Below, one piece after another: positions 8,320 to 16,885 of a stretch of 64,000 bases of DNA. Each line of letters begins with the position of its first letter. The stretch's first letter is position 1. The notes under the pieces are model-generated. The model had not been told where the DNA came from and made no database searches. It worked only from the letters and a program-made list of their open reading frames with translations. The DNA lies in NCBI GenBank assembly GCA_022793065.1, contig JAAWCE010000017.1, forward strand, positions 1-64,000, written 5' to 3'. This DNA is from Lachnospiraceae bacterium (lineage in GTDB: Bacteria > Bacillota > Clostridia > Lachnospirales > Lachnospiraceae). The position numbers were made by a program, and so were the translations under genes.

Positions 8320-9180
8320 TTACATTAAGTCTTTCATAGCCACGCCGTCCATATCGTCGAAATCCTGATTCTCTCCAACCATACCCCAAATAAAGGTATA
8401 CGCCCTGGAGCCACACCCTGAATGTATGGACCAACTGGGAGAAATCACTGCCTCTTCATTTCTCATAACAATATGGCGAGTCTCAGTAGGTTCGCCCATA
8501 TAGTGCATTACAAAAGCATCTTCCGGCATCTCAAAATACAGATATACTTCCATTCTTCTGTCATGTGTATGGCAAGGCATAGTATTCCACACGCTGCCGG
8601 GCTCCAGCTTTGTCATACCCATCTCCAACTGACAACTCTCCACCTGTCCGGGAAGAATATATTTACAGATTACTCTGTGATTGGCATCCTCTAAGGAACC
8701 AAGTTCCACCTTATTTTCATCCTTTACAATGATCACACCCTCTTCCGGCGTTCCCTCCGGTTTAATCAGCACTGTAGGACAAGTCCTGTGAGCCGGGGCA
8801 GAATTCAGATAAAACTTTGCCGGAGCGGATACATCATCACTTGCGAAAATAATTTCCTTTGATCCCATGCCGATGTACATAGCTTCCTTAAATCCTACTT
8901 TGTACACCTTTCCATCAACGGTAATGCTGCCCGGACCTCCGATATTAATTACGCCAAGCTCCCTTCTCTGACAGAAATACTCTGCCCGAAGCTCGTCTCC
9001 TGCTGTCAGAGTAATGGGCTGTGTGGGCACTGCCGCTCCTGTAATAATTCTGTCAATATGGCTGTATACCAGTTTGATTTCACCTGGTACAAAAAGATTT
9101 TGAATCAGAAATTCTTCTCTCAGCCGCTCTGTGGTATAATGCTTCACGTCTCTTGGTGATACTGCTGTCCTAAGTTCCAC
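8320..9180 (-). CDS. kduI: 5-keto-4-deoxyuronate isomerase
   Basis: First gene of the uronate operon. KduI isomerises 4-deoxy-L-threo-5-hexosulose uronate, released from pectin or glycosaminoglycan lyase products, to 2,5-diketo-3-deoxygluconate. The 286-residue length fits the family. The zinc site is visible in 'NTMPCHTHDRRMEVYLYFEM' (His, His and Glu), with a further His in 'SWSIHSGCGSRAYTFIWGM'. The start is a GTG at 9180 behind GAGAGGCG. The product is a cytoplasmic double cupin. No lyase or hydrolase gene is in the same operon. Confidence 0.95.
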   Translation of the reverse strand: MELRTAVSPRDVKHYTTERLREEFLIQNLFVPGEIKLVYSHIDRIITGAAVPTQPITLTAGDELRAEYFCQRRELGVINIGGPGSITVDGKVYKVGFKEAMYIGMGSKEIIFASDDVSAPAKFYLNSAPAHRTCPTVLIKPEGTPEEGVIIVKDENKVELGSLEDANHRVICKYILPGQVESCQLEMGMTKLEPGSVWNTMPCHTHDRRMEVYLYFEMPEDAFVMHYMGEPTETRHIVMRNEEAVISPSWSIHSGCGSRAYTFIWGMVGENQDFDDMDGVAMKDLM

Positions 9181-9237
9181 TTTTACGCCTCTCTTTCTTT
9201 ATTTACATCGTAACTATATATTTGTAACAATGAATTT

Positions 9238-9266
9238 ATTATATCACACAATGGATAGTTTTACCA
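9238..9266 (-). promoter_or_regulatory. Putative promoter of the uronate operon
   Basis: On the minus strand an extended -10, TGATATAAT (TATAAT complement at 9238-9243), lies about 60 bases before the kduI start. A weak -35 (TGGTAA) sits 17 bp further upstream. The extended TGN motif can compensate for the poor -35. No clear operator was found beside it. Confidence 0.5.
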
Positions 9267-9276
9267 TAAAATTTTC

Positions 9277-9774
9277 TTAAAATAAAATCTCCCTCACCCC
9301 GTCATCTATCAAATAACACATTTCCTCATGGGGATTTACATCCTGAACAATCTGTCCTACCTGCAATTTGATGTACTTTACCTCAGCTTCCGCAAGCAGA
9401 ATCCCTTGTGGTTCAAAAAGCTCCGTTTTGATCACTGCAAACTTAGATGTATCCCTGGCCAAAATTCCCCTGCCAATCAAGTCCTTGTCATATGGCACTG
9501 GTTTTCTATACTTTACCTCCATGGACATTGTAACGCCAAAGATATCCTCCGAACCCTTTGCCCACAAAGCCCGCAGTCCCAATTCATCTAACATGGTAGC
9601 AATCAGGCCCCCATGTACCCTTTGGGGAAAACTTTGGTGCTCCTTTCGATAACGGAAAGGGGTCACAACGCTGCCGTCCTCCATATTATAAAATTGCGCC
9701 TGAAAACCAATGGGATTATCCATACCGCACACAACGCACATTCTGCTGTTTCTCTGCTTGCCGATTACCTTCAT
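9277..9774 (-). CDS. Hotdog-fold thioesterase (PaaI-like)
   Basis: A 165-residue cytoplasmic hotdog protein. The motif 'RVHGGLIATMLDELG' is the HGG(x)IATLxDE active-site helix of PaaI/YbgC-type acyl-CoA thioesterases, with the Asp/Glu as base. The partner strand 'VTMSMEVKYRKPVPYD' is also typical. A short Cys pair near the N-terminus ('MCVVCGMDNPIGF') recurs in some clostridial members. The acyl substrate is unknown. It lies upstream of the uronate operon on the same strand, but the promoter at 9238-9266 separates them, so no functional link is claimed. Confidence 0.8.
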   Translation of the reverse strand: MKVIGKQRNSRMCVVCGMDNPIGFQAQFYNMEDGSVVTPFRYRKEHQSFPQRVHGGLIATMLDELGLRALWAKGSEDIFGVTMSMEVKYRKPVPYDKDLIGRGILARDTSKFAVIKTELFEPQGILLAEAEVKYIKLQVGQIVQDVNPHEEMCYLIDDGVREILF

Positions 9775-9799
9775 TTTATTCTTTCAGACCTCCCGCCTT

Positions 9800-12514
9800 T
9801 TATAATTTATTTTCCCAGGTCTGAAGAATGGCCTCACAATTGTCAACTTCTACCTCTTCCACTGCCGTCTTCAACTGTTCAAACAATTCTCCCTTCCATC
9901 CCCCGTAACTATATTGGTTCATATCCTGAATCACTTCTTCCATTTTATCCATGTCCAGGTCTTCCAACGCCACTCTCATTTCAGAGAAAAAGTCTCGAAG
10001 CGCCGCTTCAGAAATTTCATCCTTATCTTCCGCTTCCTCCTTGTCCGTACAAAACGGTTCCAAAACAGTCAGATATTCCCTGTACTGCTGAAGCATTTCA
10101 TCCGTGCGCCTATGAATAAAATTCAAATCTCTGGCATTTCCCGCCTTTTCCAGGGCCGCCGCCTTTTCAGACAAAGAGATGGCTCCAATTTGTTTGGAAG
10201 AACTCTTCAAAGCATGCACCTCTATGGTATATCCCGGCCAGTCCTCCTTCTGCTCCAACAATTTGATCTGTTCCGCCTTCTTTTCAATGGCATGATAATA
10301 CACCTTTAATACTGTCCAGAACAATTCCTCGCTTCCCAAAAACTTCAGTGCGTAGGCAACATCCAAATCCCCCACCTCAATATTGCTCACTTCCTCCGGT
10401 TTCCTGCCGCTCTGTCCTCCCATCACTCTCTGAATCTTCTCAGGAGGAAGCCATTGCTTTACTTTGGAAACCAACATACGCAGTTCTATGGGTTTTGCCA
10501 CGAAATCATTCATTCCCTCACGGCAAAACATTTCTTTTGTTCCCTCCACCGCATTAGCCGTCAGCGCAATAATCGGCACATCATTATACTCCGGATGAAA
10601 ACGTCGGATAATATGTGTGGTTTCCACTCCATCCAGCTCCGGCATCATATGGTCCATAAATACAATATCATAATGACGTTTGGTAATCTTATCCACGGCA
10701 GCCTTGCCGCTGATTGCCGTATCAATCTTCATCTTCAGCGGTTCCAAAAGTCCTTCCGCAACCGTCAAATTAACCGCATTGTCATCTACAATCAGCACTT
10801 CCGCCTCAGGGGCCACAAACTCAAATCCCTTGTCCGTATCATCTTCATACCGCAGCTCTTCTCCATTCAGTATCATAGCAATATTCAATACAAACAGAGG
10901 TTTCTTCATAATCAGTAAATTGGGAATATCATATTTCACATGATCATAAAAGTTAATCAGAAGAATGGCTGTCACTTCCGGATGCGTCCTGATATATCCT
11001 TCCACCACTTCAGAAAATAATGGATATTCCACAAAAAAGAACACCTTTTTTCCGCTGCTTTCCTTCGGAAGTACATTCAGATCCCGCCAGGACTGCAAGG
11101 TAATATATCCCACCCCAAGCTTTATGGCATCCGAACTCAGACTCTCTCTCACATAAGGATTGGAAATCAATCCGGCCATTACCAGGTTGGCGGGATCTTT
11201 TACCGTAATGCAAGGGGTCTCATCCACCACCTCCTGGGGCAGAATAAACGAAAACTGACTCCCTTTCTCATATTCGCTTTCCACCCATATATTTCCGCTC
11301 ATCAACGTCAGCAACTGTTTGGAAATGGCAAGCCCCAGCCCCGTACCCTCAATATTCCGATTCCTCTTACTGTCAACCTGCTGAAATGACCGAAATAATC
11401 TTGCAATATCTTCTTTCTTAATGCCAATTCCGGTATCTTTTACCGCCACGTGCATTTCAATCTCCTTCGGAGATATCTTCGCATAATCCATTTTAAGGAC
11501 GATCTCTCCCCTGGAAGTAAACTTTGCGGCATTGTTGGCAAGATTGAGTAAAACTTGTTTGATTCTGATATTATCCCCAAAGAGTTTATTGGGCAGATTG
11601 GGCGCCACTTCCAGAACCAATTCTACATCCTTCTCTTTCAATCTGGTTTGTACAATATTCGCCACATCATATACCATGGACATTGGTTCATAATCCACCG
11701 GAATGATATCCATTTTGCCGGATTCTATTTTAGAGAAATCCAAAATGTCATTAATGATTGTAAGTAAAGACTTACCCGCTTCTTTGATTTGATTAATGTA
11801 TTCTCTTGCCGCCGGAGGAAGTTCCTCACGCAACGCCATTTCTGCCATACCAATTACCGCATTCATGGGCGTTCTGATTTCATGACTCATGTTGGCCAGA
11901 AAATCTGATTTCATATTGGCAGACTTTTCCACCTCTATATTTGCGCGGTAGACAAGATTTTTATTATATGCCATGTCAGAAAGAATGTCTGCAATAATGG
12001 TAAGAATTTCCAGGGCGTTATCCACCTCTTTCTGATCCCTGATCTCTAGTTTCTTTACGGCTTCCAGACATTTCTCTGCATCTACGCCAATCTCTTCCGC
12101 TACCTTGCAAATCAAGGCATCATCAGGTTCTTTTGTCAAGATCTGACCGCCGATAAAACACCCCACCAATTTATTCCCTGCCATCAGGGGCGTAGCAAAA
12201 TTAGTCAAACCTGCATGGCAAGTATAAAAGACAGTCTTGCCTTCTTTTACCGCCATTTCCATCCCCATCTTATCACATTGCATACAGCGTTCACAGCCCA
12301 CAGAGGACTTCCTCATATATTCCCTGCAAAAATCCGTGAAGTTTGACCCCTCCGTTACAATAGTTCCCTCGCCGTCCATTACCATAGACGCAATGCCGGT
12401 CATCTCGGAGAAATCATCCTGAATCCTTTGCAGCGTTTTGGCATCAATCAAATCTGTCAGCATCAATTCATCTTTATTTTCCATCACAAGGCCCTCTTTT
12501 CCGCTCTCTGCCAT
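9800..12514 (-). CDS. PocR-domain hybrid sensor histidine kinase with receiver and HPt domains
   Basis: A 904-residue cytoplasmic phosphorelay protein. Domains in order: a PocR-type ligand domain (about 20-185) with the Cys-rich 'SVGCERCMQCDKMG'; a dimerisation/phosphoacceptor helix with His211 in 'FLANMSHEIRTPMNAVIG'; an ATPase domain (N box 'QVLLNLANNAAKFT', G boxes 'DTGIGI' and 'GTGLGLAIS'); a receiver with the Asp in 'IVFMDHMMPELDG'; and a C-terminal HPt with His in 'EVHALKSSSKQIG'. No transmembrane segment is evident, so it should sense an internal signal. The start at 12514 follows AGAGGG. A second ATG ten codons later also has GAGGG and could be the true start. It follows the response regulator gene by 64 bases. 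Confidence 0.9.
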   Translation of the reverse strand: MAESGKEGLVMENKDELMLTDLIDAKTLQRIQDDFSEMTGIASMVMDGEGTIVTEGSNFTDFCREYMRKSSVGCERCMQCDKMGMEMAVKEGKTVFYTCHAGLTNFATPLMAGNKLVGCFIGGQILTKEPDDALICKVAEEIGVDAEKCLEAVKKLEIRDQKEVDNALEILTIIADILSDMAYNKNLVYRANIEVEKSANMKSDFLANMSHEIRTPMNAVIGMAEMALREELPPAAREYINQIKEAGKSLLTIINDILDFSKIESGKMDIIPVDYEPMSMVYDVANIVQTRLKEKDVELVLEVAPNLPNKLFGDNIRIKQVLLNLANNAAKFTSRGEIVLKMDYAKISPKEIEMHVAVKDTGIGIKKEDIARLFRSFQQVDSKRNRNIEGTGLGLAISKQLLTLMSGNIWVESEYEKGSQFSFILPQEVVDETPCITVKDPANLVMAGLISNPYVRESLSSDAIKLGVGYITLQSWRDLNVLPKESSGKKVFFFVEYPLFSEVVEGYIRTHPEVTAILLINFYDHVKYDIPNLLIMKKPLFVLNIAMILNGEELRYEDDTDKGFEFVAPEAEVLIVDDNAVNLTVAEGLLEPLKMKIDTAISGKAAVDKITKRHYDIVFMDHMMPELDGVETTHIIRRFHPEYNDVPIIALTANAVEGTKEMFCREGMNDFVAKPIELRMLVSKVKQWLPPEKIQRVMGGQSGRKPEEVSNIEVGDLDVAYALKFLGSEELFWTVLKVYYHAIEKKAEQIKLLEQKEDWPGYTIEVHALKSSSKQIGAISLSEKAAALEKAGNARDLNFIHRRTDEMLQQYREYLTVLEPFCTDKEEAEDKDEISEAALRDFFSEMRVALEDLDMDKMEEVIQDMNQYSYGGWKGELFEQLKTAVEEVEVDNCEAILQTWENKL

Positions 12515-12578
12515 TTATTTCCCTCTTTTTCCCAAAACGCTATGTCTTGTCATTGACCTGATACTCTCATATCATATC

Positions 12579-13463
12579 CTACCCTATCAGCTTGCGGATG
12601 ACATCCATCAATCTTTCACGGTCAATGGGTTTTAATAAGTATCCCTGCGGCTTCATAGCCAAAGCTTCCTGAATCTTTTCTCGGTCTGACACGCCCGTCA
12701 GAAATACAACCGGTATCTCCTTGGTAGCTTCATTTGCACGCAATTTTTCAAGTACAGCCGGCCCATTTTCTCCTGGCATCTCAAAATCAAGCAAAATCAA
12801 ATCCGTTTTCTTTTTCTCCAGGAATTTCATGGCAATTCCGCCGTTGACTGCCGTTGCAATATCGTATTCATGATGAAGCTGTTCTTTAATCGTTTTCAGC
12901 ATCATGGGCGCGTCGTCCACTACCAGAATATGCTTGCGCTGCGTCTTTGCCGGTTTTAATATCAGTTCCTCCAGGCTGCTGTCTTCCATTCTCGCCAGCA
13001 AAGCATCTCCCACAGAGGTTCGCTGCATCAGTGAAGGTTCCTCCGGAAACATAAATTTCTCTTGCTGTTCTGCCGCTTTCTTTGTGGTCGGCTGCCAGAT
13101 TCCGAGAAAATCACAGATTTTTTTCTGCATTACATGGGCGGACATCGGTTTTACCAGGGTCAGATTCGCTACATTAATCGCCACCCGGCCAAACTCTTCA
13201 CAATCTTCTTCCGAGCCCACCAGAACAAACGGAATCGCAAAATCAGATAATTTCTGTTTGATATTCACCATTCGCACCATATTGTCCCTGGTCTCATTTG
13301 CAATACAAAATACAAATACATCCGGTTTAAAATATTTAATATGCCCCAAAATATCTCCATAACGGTCCGATGTGGTCAAAATTTCAAAATCATCATCCAA
13401 CTGGGCAAAAAAATCACTGATCACAGAATTGTTTTTTCCCGCTAATAACGCTTTGTGCTTCAT
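12579..13463 (-). CDS. Response regulator with a degenerate and an intact receiver domain
   Basis: A 294-residue protein without a DNA-binding output. Residues 1-120 look like a receiver fold that lacks the phosphoacceptor Asp ('YFKPDVFVFCIANETRDN' occupies that place). A linker follows, then an intact receiver: 'HILVVDDAPMMLKTIKEQL', phospho-Asp in 'LILLDFEMPGENGP', and the switch Lys in 'GYLLKPI'. It is probably the first gene of a unit with the hybrid kinase and may be its phosphorelay partner. The ATG at 13463 follows GGAGGG. Confidence 0.85.
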   Translation of the reverse strand: MKHKALLAGKNNSVISDFFAQLDDDFEILTTSDRYGDILGHIKYFKPDVFVFCIANETRDNMVRMVNIKQKLSDFAIPFVLVGSEEDCEEFGRVAINVANLTLVKPMSAHVMQKKICDFLGIWQPTTKKAAEQQEKFMFPEEPSLMQRTSVGDALLARMEDSSLEELILKPAKTQRKHILVVDDAPMMLKTIKEQLHHEYDIATAVNGGIAMKFLEKKKTDLILLDFEMPGENGPAVLEKLRANEATKEIPVVFLTGVSDREKIQEALAMKPQGYLLKPIDRERLMDVIRKLIG

Positions 13464-13549
13464 GTCAGGCCCTCCTTACTTTCTTATTCCCAACTGCCCG
13501 CAAACAGACTTTTCACTGTCTTTACAGACAATTTATTTTCCTATATTTT

Positions 13550-13578
13550 ATTTTACAACAAATGATATCAGACTTCAA
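13550..13578 (-). promoter_or_regulatory. Putative promoter of the response regulator/hybrid kinase unit
   Basis: On the minus strand TTGAAG (complement at 13573-13578), a 17-bp spacer and TAAAAT (complement at 13550-13555) form a plausible sigma-A promoter about 90 bases before the start codon. Confidence 0.45.
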
Positions 13579-13648
13579 TGAATTTTCTTTTCCTTAATAT
13601 ATATTTTGTCTCTACATACAAAAAAACAAAATTCCCTAAAAGTTTCCA

Positions 13649-13677
13649 ACATATTTTCTTTTTGCAGGGTCATACTA
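13649..13677 (+). promoter_or_regulatory. Putative sigma-G/sigma-F promoter of the spore protein gene
   Basis: CATACTA at 13671-13677 fits the forespore -10 consensus CATnnTA exactly. ACATA at 13649-13653, 17 bases upstream, fits four of five positions of the -35 gnATR. Forespore expression is the expected control for this gene class. Confidence 0.5.
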
Positions 13678-13681
13678 AGAC

Positions 13682-13751
13682 CAAGATAAGTCGCGGCAAA
13701 ACACTTAGGCTTGATTCTCAAGGTAAGTGCCAGCAGCACTTATCTTGAAGA
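13682..13751 (+). promoter_or_regulatory. Leader with two mutually exclusive hairpins before the spore protein gene
   Basis: A 15-16-nt arm at 13716-13730 pairs with 13736-13751 around a CAGCA loop. The second arm also contains ACTTATCTTG (13738-13747), which is the perfect complement of CAAGATAAGT at 13682-13691. Only one of the two pairings can form at a time. The GGAGGTG ribosome-binding site lies about 20 bases downstream. Confidence 0.5.
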
Positions 13752-13785
13752 TAAATAGCTCATAATAAACGGAGGTGAAAAAGAA

Positions 13786-13986
13786 ATGTCAGGAAACAGA
13801 AGCAATAGAGTAGAAGTACCTGAAGCAAAAGCAGCAATGGATCGTTTTAAGACTGAGGTAGCATCTGAATTGGGTGTAAACCTTAAGGAAGGCTACAACG
13901 GTGATCTGACTTCCCGTGAAGCTGGTTCGATCGGCGGTGAAATGGTTCGTCGTATGATTAAGAAGCAGGAAGAAGAGATGAAATAA
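13786..13986 (+). CDS. Alpha/beta-type small acid-soluble spore protein
   Basis: A 66-residue DNA-binding protein that saturates forespore DNA and protects it from UV and heat. During germination it is digested by the GPR protease; the cleavage region is visible as 'FKTEVASELGV'. The conserved C-terminal helix reads 'GDLTSREAGSIGGEMVRRMI'. The start follows a perfect GGAGGTG, spaced seven to eight bases. It is monocistronic, with a forespore-type promoter and a foldable leader upstream and a strong terminator downstream. Its presence shows that the organism can make endospores. Confidence 0.95.
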   Translation: MSGNRSNRVEVPEAKAAMDRFKTEVASELGVNLKEGYNGDLTSREAGSIGGEMVRRMIKKQEEEMK

Positions 13987-14057
13987 ACACAGGAAGAGAC
14001 TTTCGGGGCTAATTAGCCCACGGCACTTCGTGCCTGAAAACCTGCTTTCATTTCTGG

Positions 14058-14083
14058 AATCCGGGGCAATACCGCCCCGGATT
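14058..14083. terminator. Terminator hairpin after the spore protein gene
   Basis: AATCCGGGGC and GCCCCGGATT form a perfect 10-bp GC-rich stem with a 6-base loop, followed by a short T-stretch on the plus strand. It lies between the convergent spore protein and transaldolase-family genes. Two smaller hairpins (GGGCTAATTAGCCC and GGCACTTCGTGCC) precede it. Confidence 0.75.
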
Positions 14084-14138
14084 TCCTATGTTTTGGTTTA
14101 CTATTCTCTTTTCAATAATATGAATGCATCCAGCTATA

Positions 14139-14792
14139 TTACTCTCCAAACACTGCCCTGTAGTCCGCCTGAAATTTAGCGATGCCCGCATCTGTCAAAG
14201 GATGCTTTACCATCTGCTCAATTACGCCATAAGGCACCGTGGCAATGTCTGCGCCCGCCAGCGCACAATCTGTCACATGCACCGGATTGCGAACGCTTGC
14301 CGCAATAATCTCAGTATCCAAATCCGTAACTGCAAATATATCCGCAATCTCCCGAATTAAATCCACGCCTCTCTGACTAATATCATCCAAACGCCCCAGA
14401 AAAGGTGAAACAAATGCCGCGCCTGCACGGGCTGCAAGCAATGCCTGATTGGCAGTGAAAATTAATGTCACATTCACTTTAACCCCTTCCGCAGACAAAA
14501 CCTTACAAGCTTTCAATCCCTCTACTGTCATAGGGATTTTTACTACCATATTAGGATGAATCTTAGCGATTTCTCTGCCCTCTTGAATCATTCCCTCTGC
14601 ATCTGTGGTGGTAGCTTTCACTTCTCCGCTGATAGGCCCGTCCACAATAGATGCAATCTCTGCAATTACCTCTTCAAATACTCTTCCCTCCTTTGCAATC
14701 AGGGAAGGATTTGTGGTGACGCCGCAGATTACCCCCATATCATTCGCTTTCCTGATATCCTCCACTTTTGCAGTATCAATAAAAAAACGCAT
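14139..14792 (-). CDS. fsa: Fructose-6-phosphate aldolase / transaldolase (TalC family)
   Basis: A 217-residue class I aldolase barrel of the short transaldolase family. '[20 protein letters not shown]' and '[13 protein letters not shown]' are N-terminal hallmarks. The Schiff-base Lys lies in 'NMVVKIPMT', and '[20 protein letters not shown]' follows. Members either transfer dihydroxyacetone in the pentose phosphate pathway or split fructose-6-phosphate. Which one applies cannot be settled by reading, though the length fits TalC/FSA. The gene stands alone on the minus strand. Confidence 0.9.
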   Translation of the reverse strand: MRFFIDTAKVEDIRKANDMGVICGVTTNPSLIAKEGRVFEEVIAEIASIVDGPISGEVKATTTDAEGMIQEGREIAKIHPNMVVKIPMTVEGLKACKVLSAEGVKVNVTLIFTANQALLAARAGAAFVSPFLGRLDDISQRGVDLIREIADIFAVTDLDTEIIAASVRNPVHVTDCALAGADIATVPYGVIEQMVKHPLTDAGIAKFQADYRAVFGE

Positions 14793-14873
14793 GGCAATCT
14801 CTCCTTTTCTTTTTCTTTATATGATAAGTATACTGAATCATAAGACAAACATCAAGATATTCCTACAAAATAT

Positions 14874-15842
14874 TTATGATTGTATTATAATTCTATTTTT
14901 CTCACATACTACTTTTCTGTACAAAAAAGATCTTTTTCTGTCATTCCTATTATTTCCATGCAATACGCATAATGACATAAATGGAATCAAAGCAGCCATA
15001 ACACTCCGCATATCAGGAATACGTCTATTTTCCTCCTGCCGTGTACATGCTTCCAATATTTCCCAAATCTGTTTTTTTGTCTGCCTTTTCACCCGTTCTC
15101 TTTTTTTATATTGTTTAAAAGTACTTCTATTTATTCCTTTTACAAAGCCATTCTTTACCATAGAATTTTGTTTTACTTTTGTATCCATACCCTTGCGCCT
15201 TTCTTCCGAACCCAAAGCTGCCAAATCATTTTCTTTACTTCTTATCATTGCTTTCAATGTCTGTCCCCACCCATAAACATCACTGGCGGCTGTTAGAACA
15301 GAGCCTCCCTCTAACTGTTCCGGCGCTGCAAATCCCGGCGTCCCTCCACGGGAAGTTGTACTTACTCCCATAGGATATGCACATCCGAAATCAATCAGTT
15401 TCACCATGCCATCCTGCCGTATCATAACGTTTGCCGGCTTTACATCACGAAATACAATAGGTTCCCGATATTCATGGAGAACCCGCAGTCCTTCCGCCAA
15501 TGCCATTCCCATATGTATCACTTCACAGACACCAAAGGATCGTCTGTCCAACATTTCTTTCACAGTACTGCCATTTACATATTCCATCAGCAAAAATCCT
15601 CGCTGGTCTTCTTGCCAAAACCCATAATATCCAGGGAACAAAGGATGCCGGAACTTTGACATGATCTCTGCTTCCCTTTGCAGCAGCTCCACTTCCGGGC
15701 TTACCTTACAGGCATACCTTACACCCTTTTCATCCTCCAGACAATACACTTCCGAAAATGCCCCTACTCCCGCCAATCCCAGACATTCATATCCTTTGTC
15801 TGAAAATGATGGCCACTGCCGCCATATTTTCTCAAATCCCAT
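14874..15842 (-). CDS. Ser/Thr protein kinase (Hanks type), soluble
   Basis: A 322-residue kinase. It has the Gly-rich loop 'GVGAFSEVY', ATP-binding Lys46 in 'YACKVS', catalytic Asp133 in 'FRDVKPANVM' (Phe replaces the usual His of HRD), Asp151 in 'LIDFG', and the 'GTPGFAAPEQ' activation end. There is no PASTA repeat or transmembrane helix; the tail after residue 215 is Lys/Arg-rich. It is not the PrkC type that usually sits with PP2C and rsgA. A GGAGGTG site precedes the ATG. The next gene upstream encodes a PP2C-like protein, suggesting a kinase/phosphatase-like pair. Confidence 0.88.
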   Translation of the reverse strand: MGFEKIWRQWPSFSDKGYECLGLAGVGAFSEVYCLEDEKGVRYACKVSPEVELLQREAEIMSKFRHPLFPGYYGFWQEDQRGFLLMEYVNGSTVKEMLDRRSFGVCEVIHMGMALAEGLRVLHEYREPIVFRDVKPANVMIRQDGMVKLIDFGCAYPMGVSTTSRGGTPGFAAPEQLEGGSVLTAASDVYGWGQTLKAMIRSKENDLAALGSEERRKGMDTKVKQNSMVKNGFVKGINRSTFKQYKKRERVKRQTKKQIWEILEACTRQEENRRIPDMRSVMAALIPFMSLCVLHGNNRNDRKRSFLYRKVVCEKNRIIIQS

Positions 15843-15977
15843 TCAGCACCTCCTTGTCATACCCTAATTTGTCCTTAACCCACCATTCTGTTTTACACAG
15901 CTTTGGCTCATCCTTACAATCTTCTTCCCAACAAACCCCGTTTTCCCTTCCATTTTCCATATTTATATCCCATGATT

Positions 15978-16640
15978 TCACTTTGTCCTGAGTAATATCA
16001 GCCCAATTTCCTTTCCTCCAAGCCGTTCCGCTTCACGGCCAAGCTCCTGCAAATGCCTGTACATCTGTTCTTCCGATATCACTTCCCTTATGTCCAAACC
16101 ATTTTCCACCATTTTTTCAGTGATATAATCAAAAAAAGAATTCATGGATAACAAGATTCCCACGTTGGGCTGCAAAATCCCCTGTTCTACTATAGTAGGT
16201 TCATCCTGTTCTCTGCGTAAATATTGCATATGTGTACGTCCAAAGGCCCTGTTGATAAGACAAATTCGTCCCACTCCCCGCTGCAGCATCAGTATCCTGT
16301 TCTCTATGCAAACCATTCCTGCCAGGTTTACTTTAACACCTTGAGACATGATCCCACTGTCATCCAATATTCTGTCAGTGTCTAAAATTACTTGCTGTAA
16401 ACTTTTACCTAACCGCTCCATATACTTTTCTTTGCCACGAGCTAGTCTTTTTAAGTTTAGCCCCCGGAACCACTGCAAGGTCTGTTCTGCCATATAGCCC
16501 CCGGCTCTGCCCATATTCTCTCCCATTCCCATAAAAATACAGGCAAAAATGATCCTTACCCCTTTATAACGATATTGTTGAAGCAGCAATGAAACTCCTT
16601 GTTTTCCTTGCCGGCAATAACAGGTTGATAAAATATCCAT
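15978..16640 (-). CDS. Degenerate PP2C-like protein paired with the kinase
   Basis: A protein of 220 residues from the ATG at 16640 (GAGG about ten bases before). A TTG seven codons upstream is an alternative. 'IIFACIFMGMGENMGRAGG' occupies the place of the PP2C motif with DGMGG. 'KVNLAGMVCIENRILMLQRG' resembles the next core strand, and the end 'KEIGLILLRTK' fits the last strand. The metal-binding Asp residues are missing. I therefore suspect a phosphatase-fold pseudoenzyme or a binding partner of the kinase 135 bases downstream. The assignment rests on fold-level resemblance and is uncertain. Confidence 0.5.
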   Translation of the reverse strand: MDILSTCYCRQGKQGVSLLLQQYRYKGVRIIFACIFMGMGENMGRAGGYMAEQTLQWFRGLNLKRLARGKEKYMERLGKSLQQVILDTDRILDDSGIMSQGVKVNLAGMVCIENRILMLQRGVGRICLINRAFGRTHMQYLRREQDEPTIVEQGILQPNVGILLSMNSFFDYITEKMVENGLDIREVISEEQMYRHLQELGREAERLGGKEIGLILLRTK

Positions 16641-16731
16641 ATAGAAAACCTCACTTTTCAATTCTGTCCTGTGTGTTTTTGGGAAGATGATATGTAGAAC
16701 AAATCATGGATTAACCTTACGAGAAGGTAAA

Positions 16732-16830
16732 ATGAACTATCAGAAATTTGGTGCATATGATACAGAAATGATAGAATATGTCCGCCCGTCGGAGAAAAAT
16801 GAGTATCCTTACATCGGGCCATTGTCATAA
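16732..16830 (+). CDS. Possible 32-residue ORF
   Basis: A short reading frame starting 'MNYQKFGAYDTEMIEY' and ending 'NEYPYIGPLS'. It lies in the gap between the PP2C-like gene and the rseP operon, with a weak AAGG before the ATG and a hairpin terminator just after the stop. I do not recognise it. It could be a small peptide gene, a gene remnant or chance. Confidence 0.2.
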   Translation: MNYQKFGAYDTEMIEYVRPSEKNEYPYIGPLS

Positions 16831-16839
16831 AGAACGCAT

Positions 16840-16873
16840 CCGGGACGTGGCTTTATACCGCCCCACATCCCGG
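16840..16873. terminator. Terminator hairpin at the end of the envelope operon
   Basis: CCGGGACGTGGC pairs with GCCCCACATCCCGG with one bulge around a short loop. It lies 13 bases beyond the rseP stop. T-rich stretches flank it on the plus strand (TCTTTGTTCC) and, more weakly, on the minus strand. Confidence 0.6.
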
Positions 16874-16885
16874 TCTTTGTTCCTC

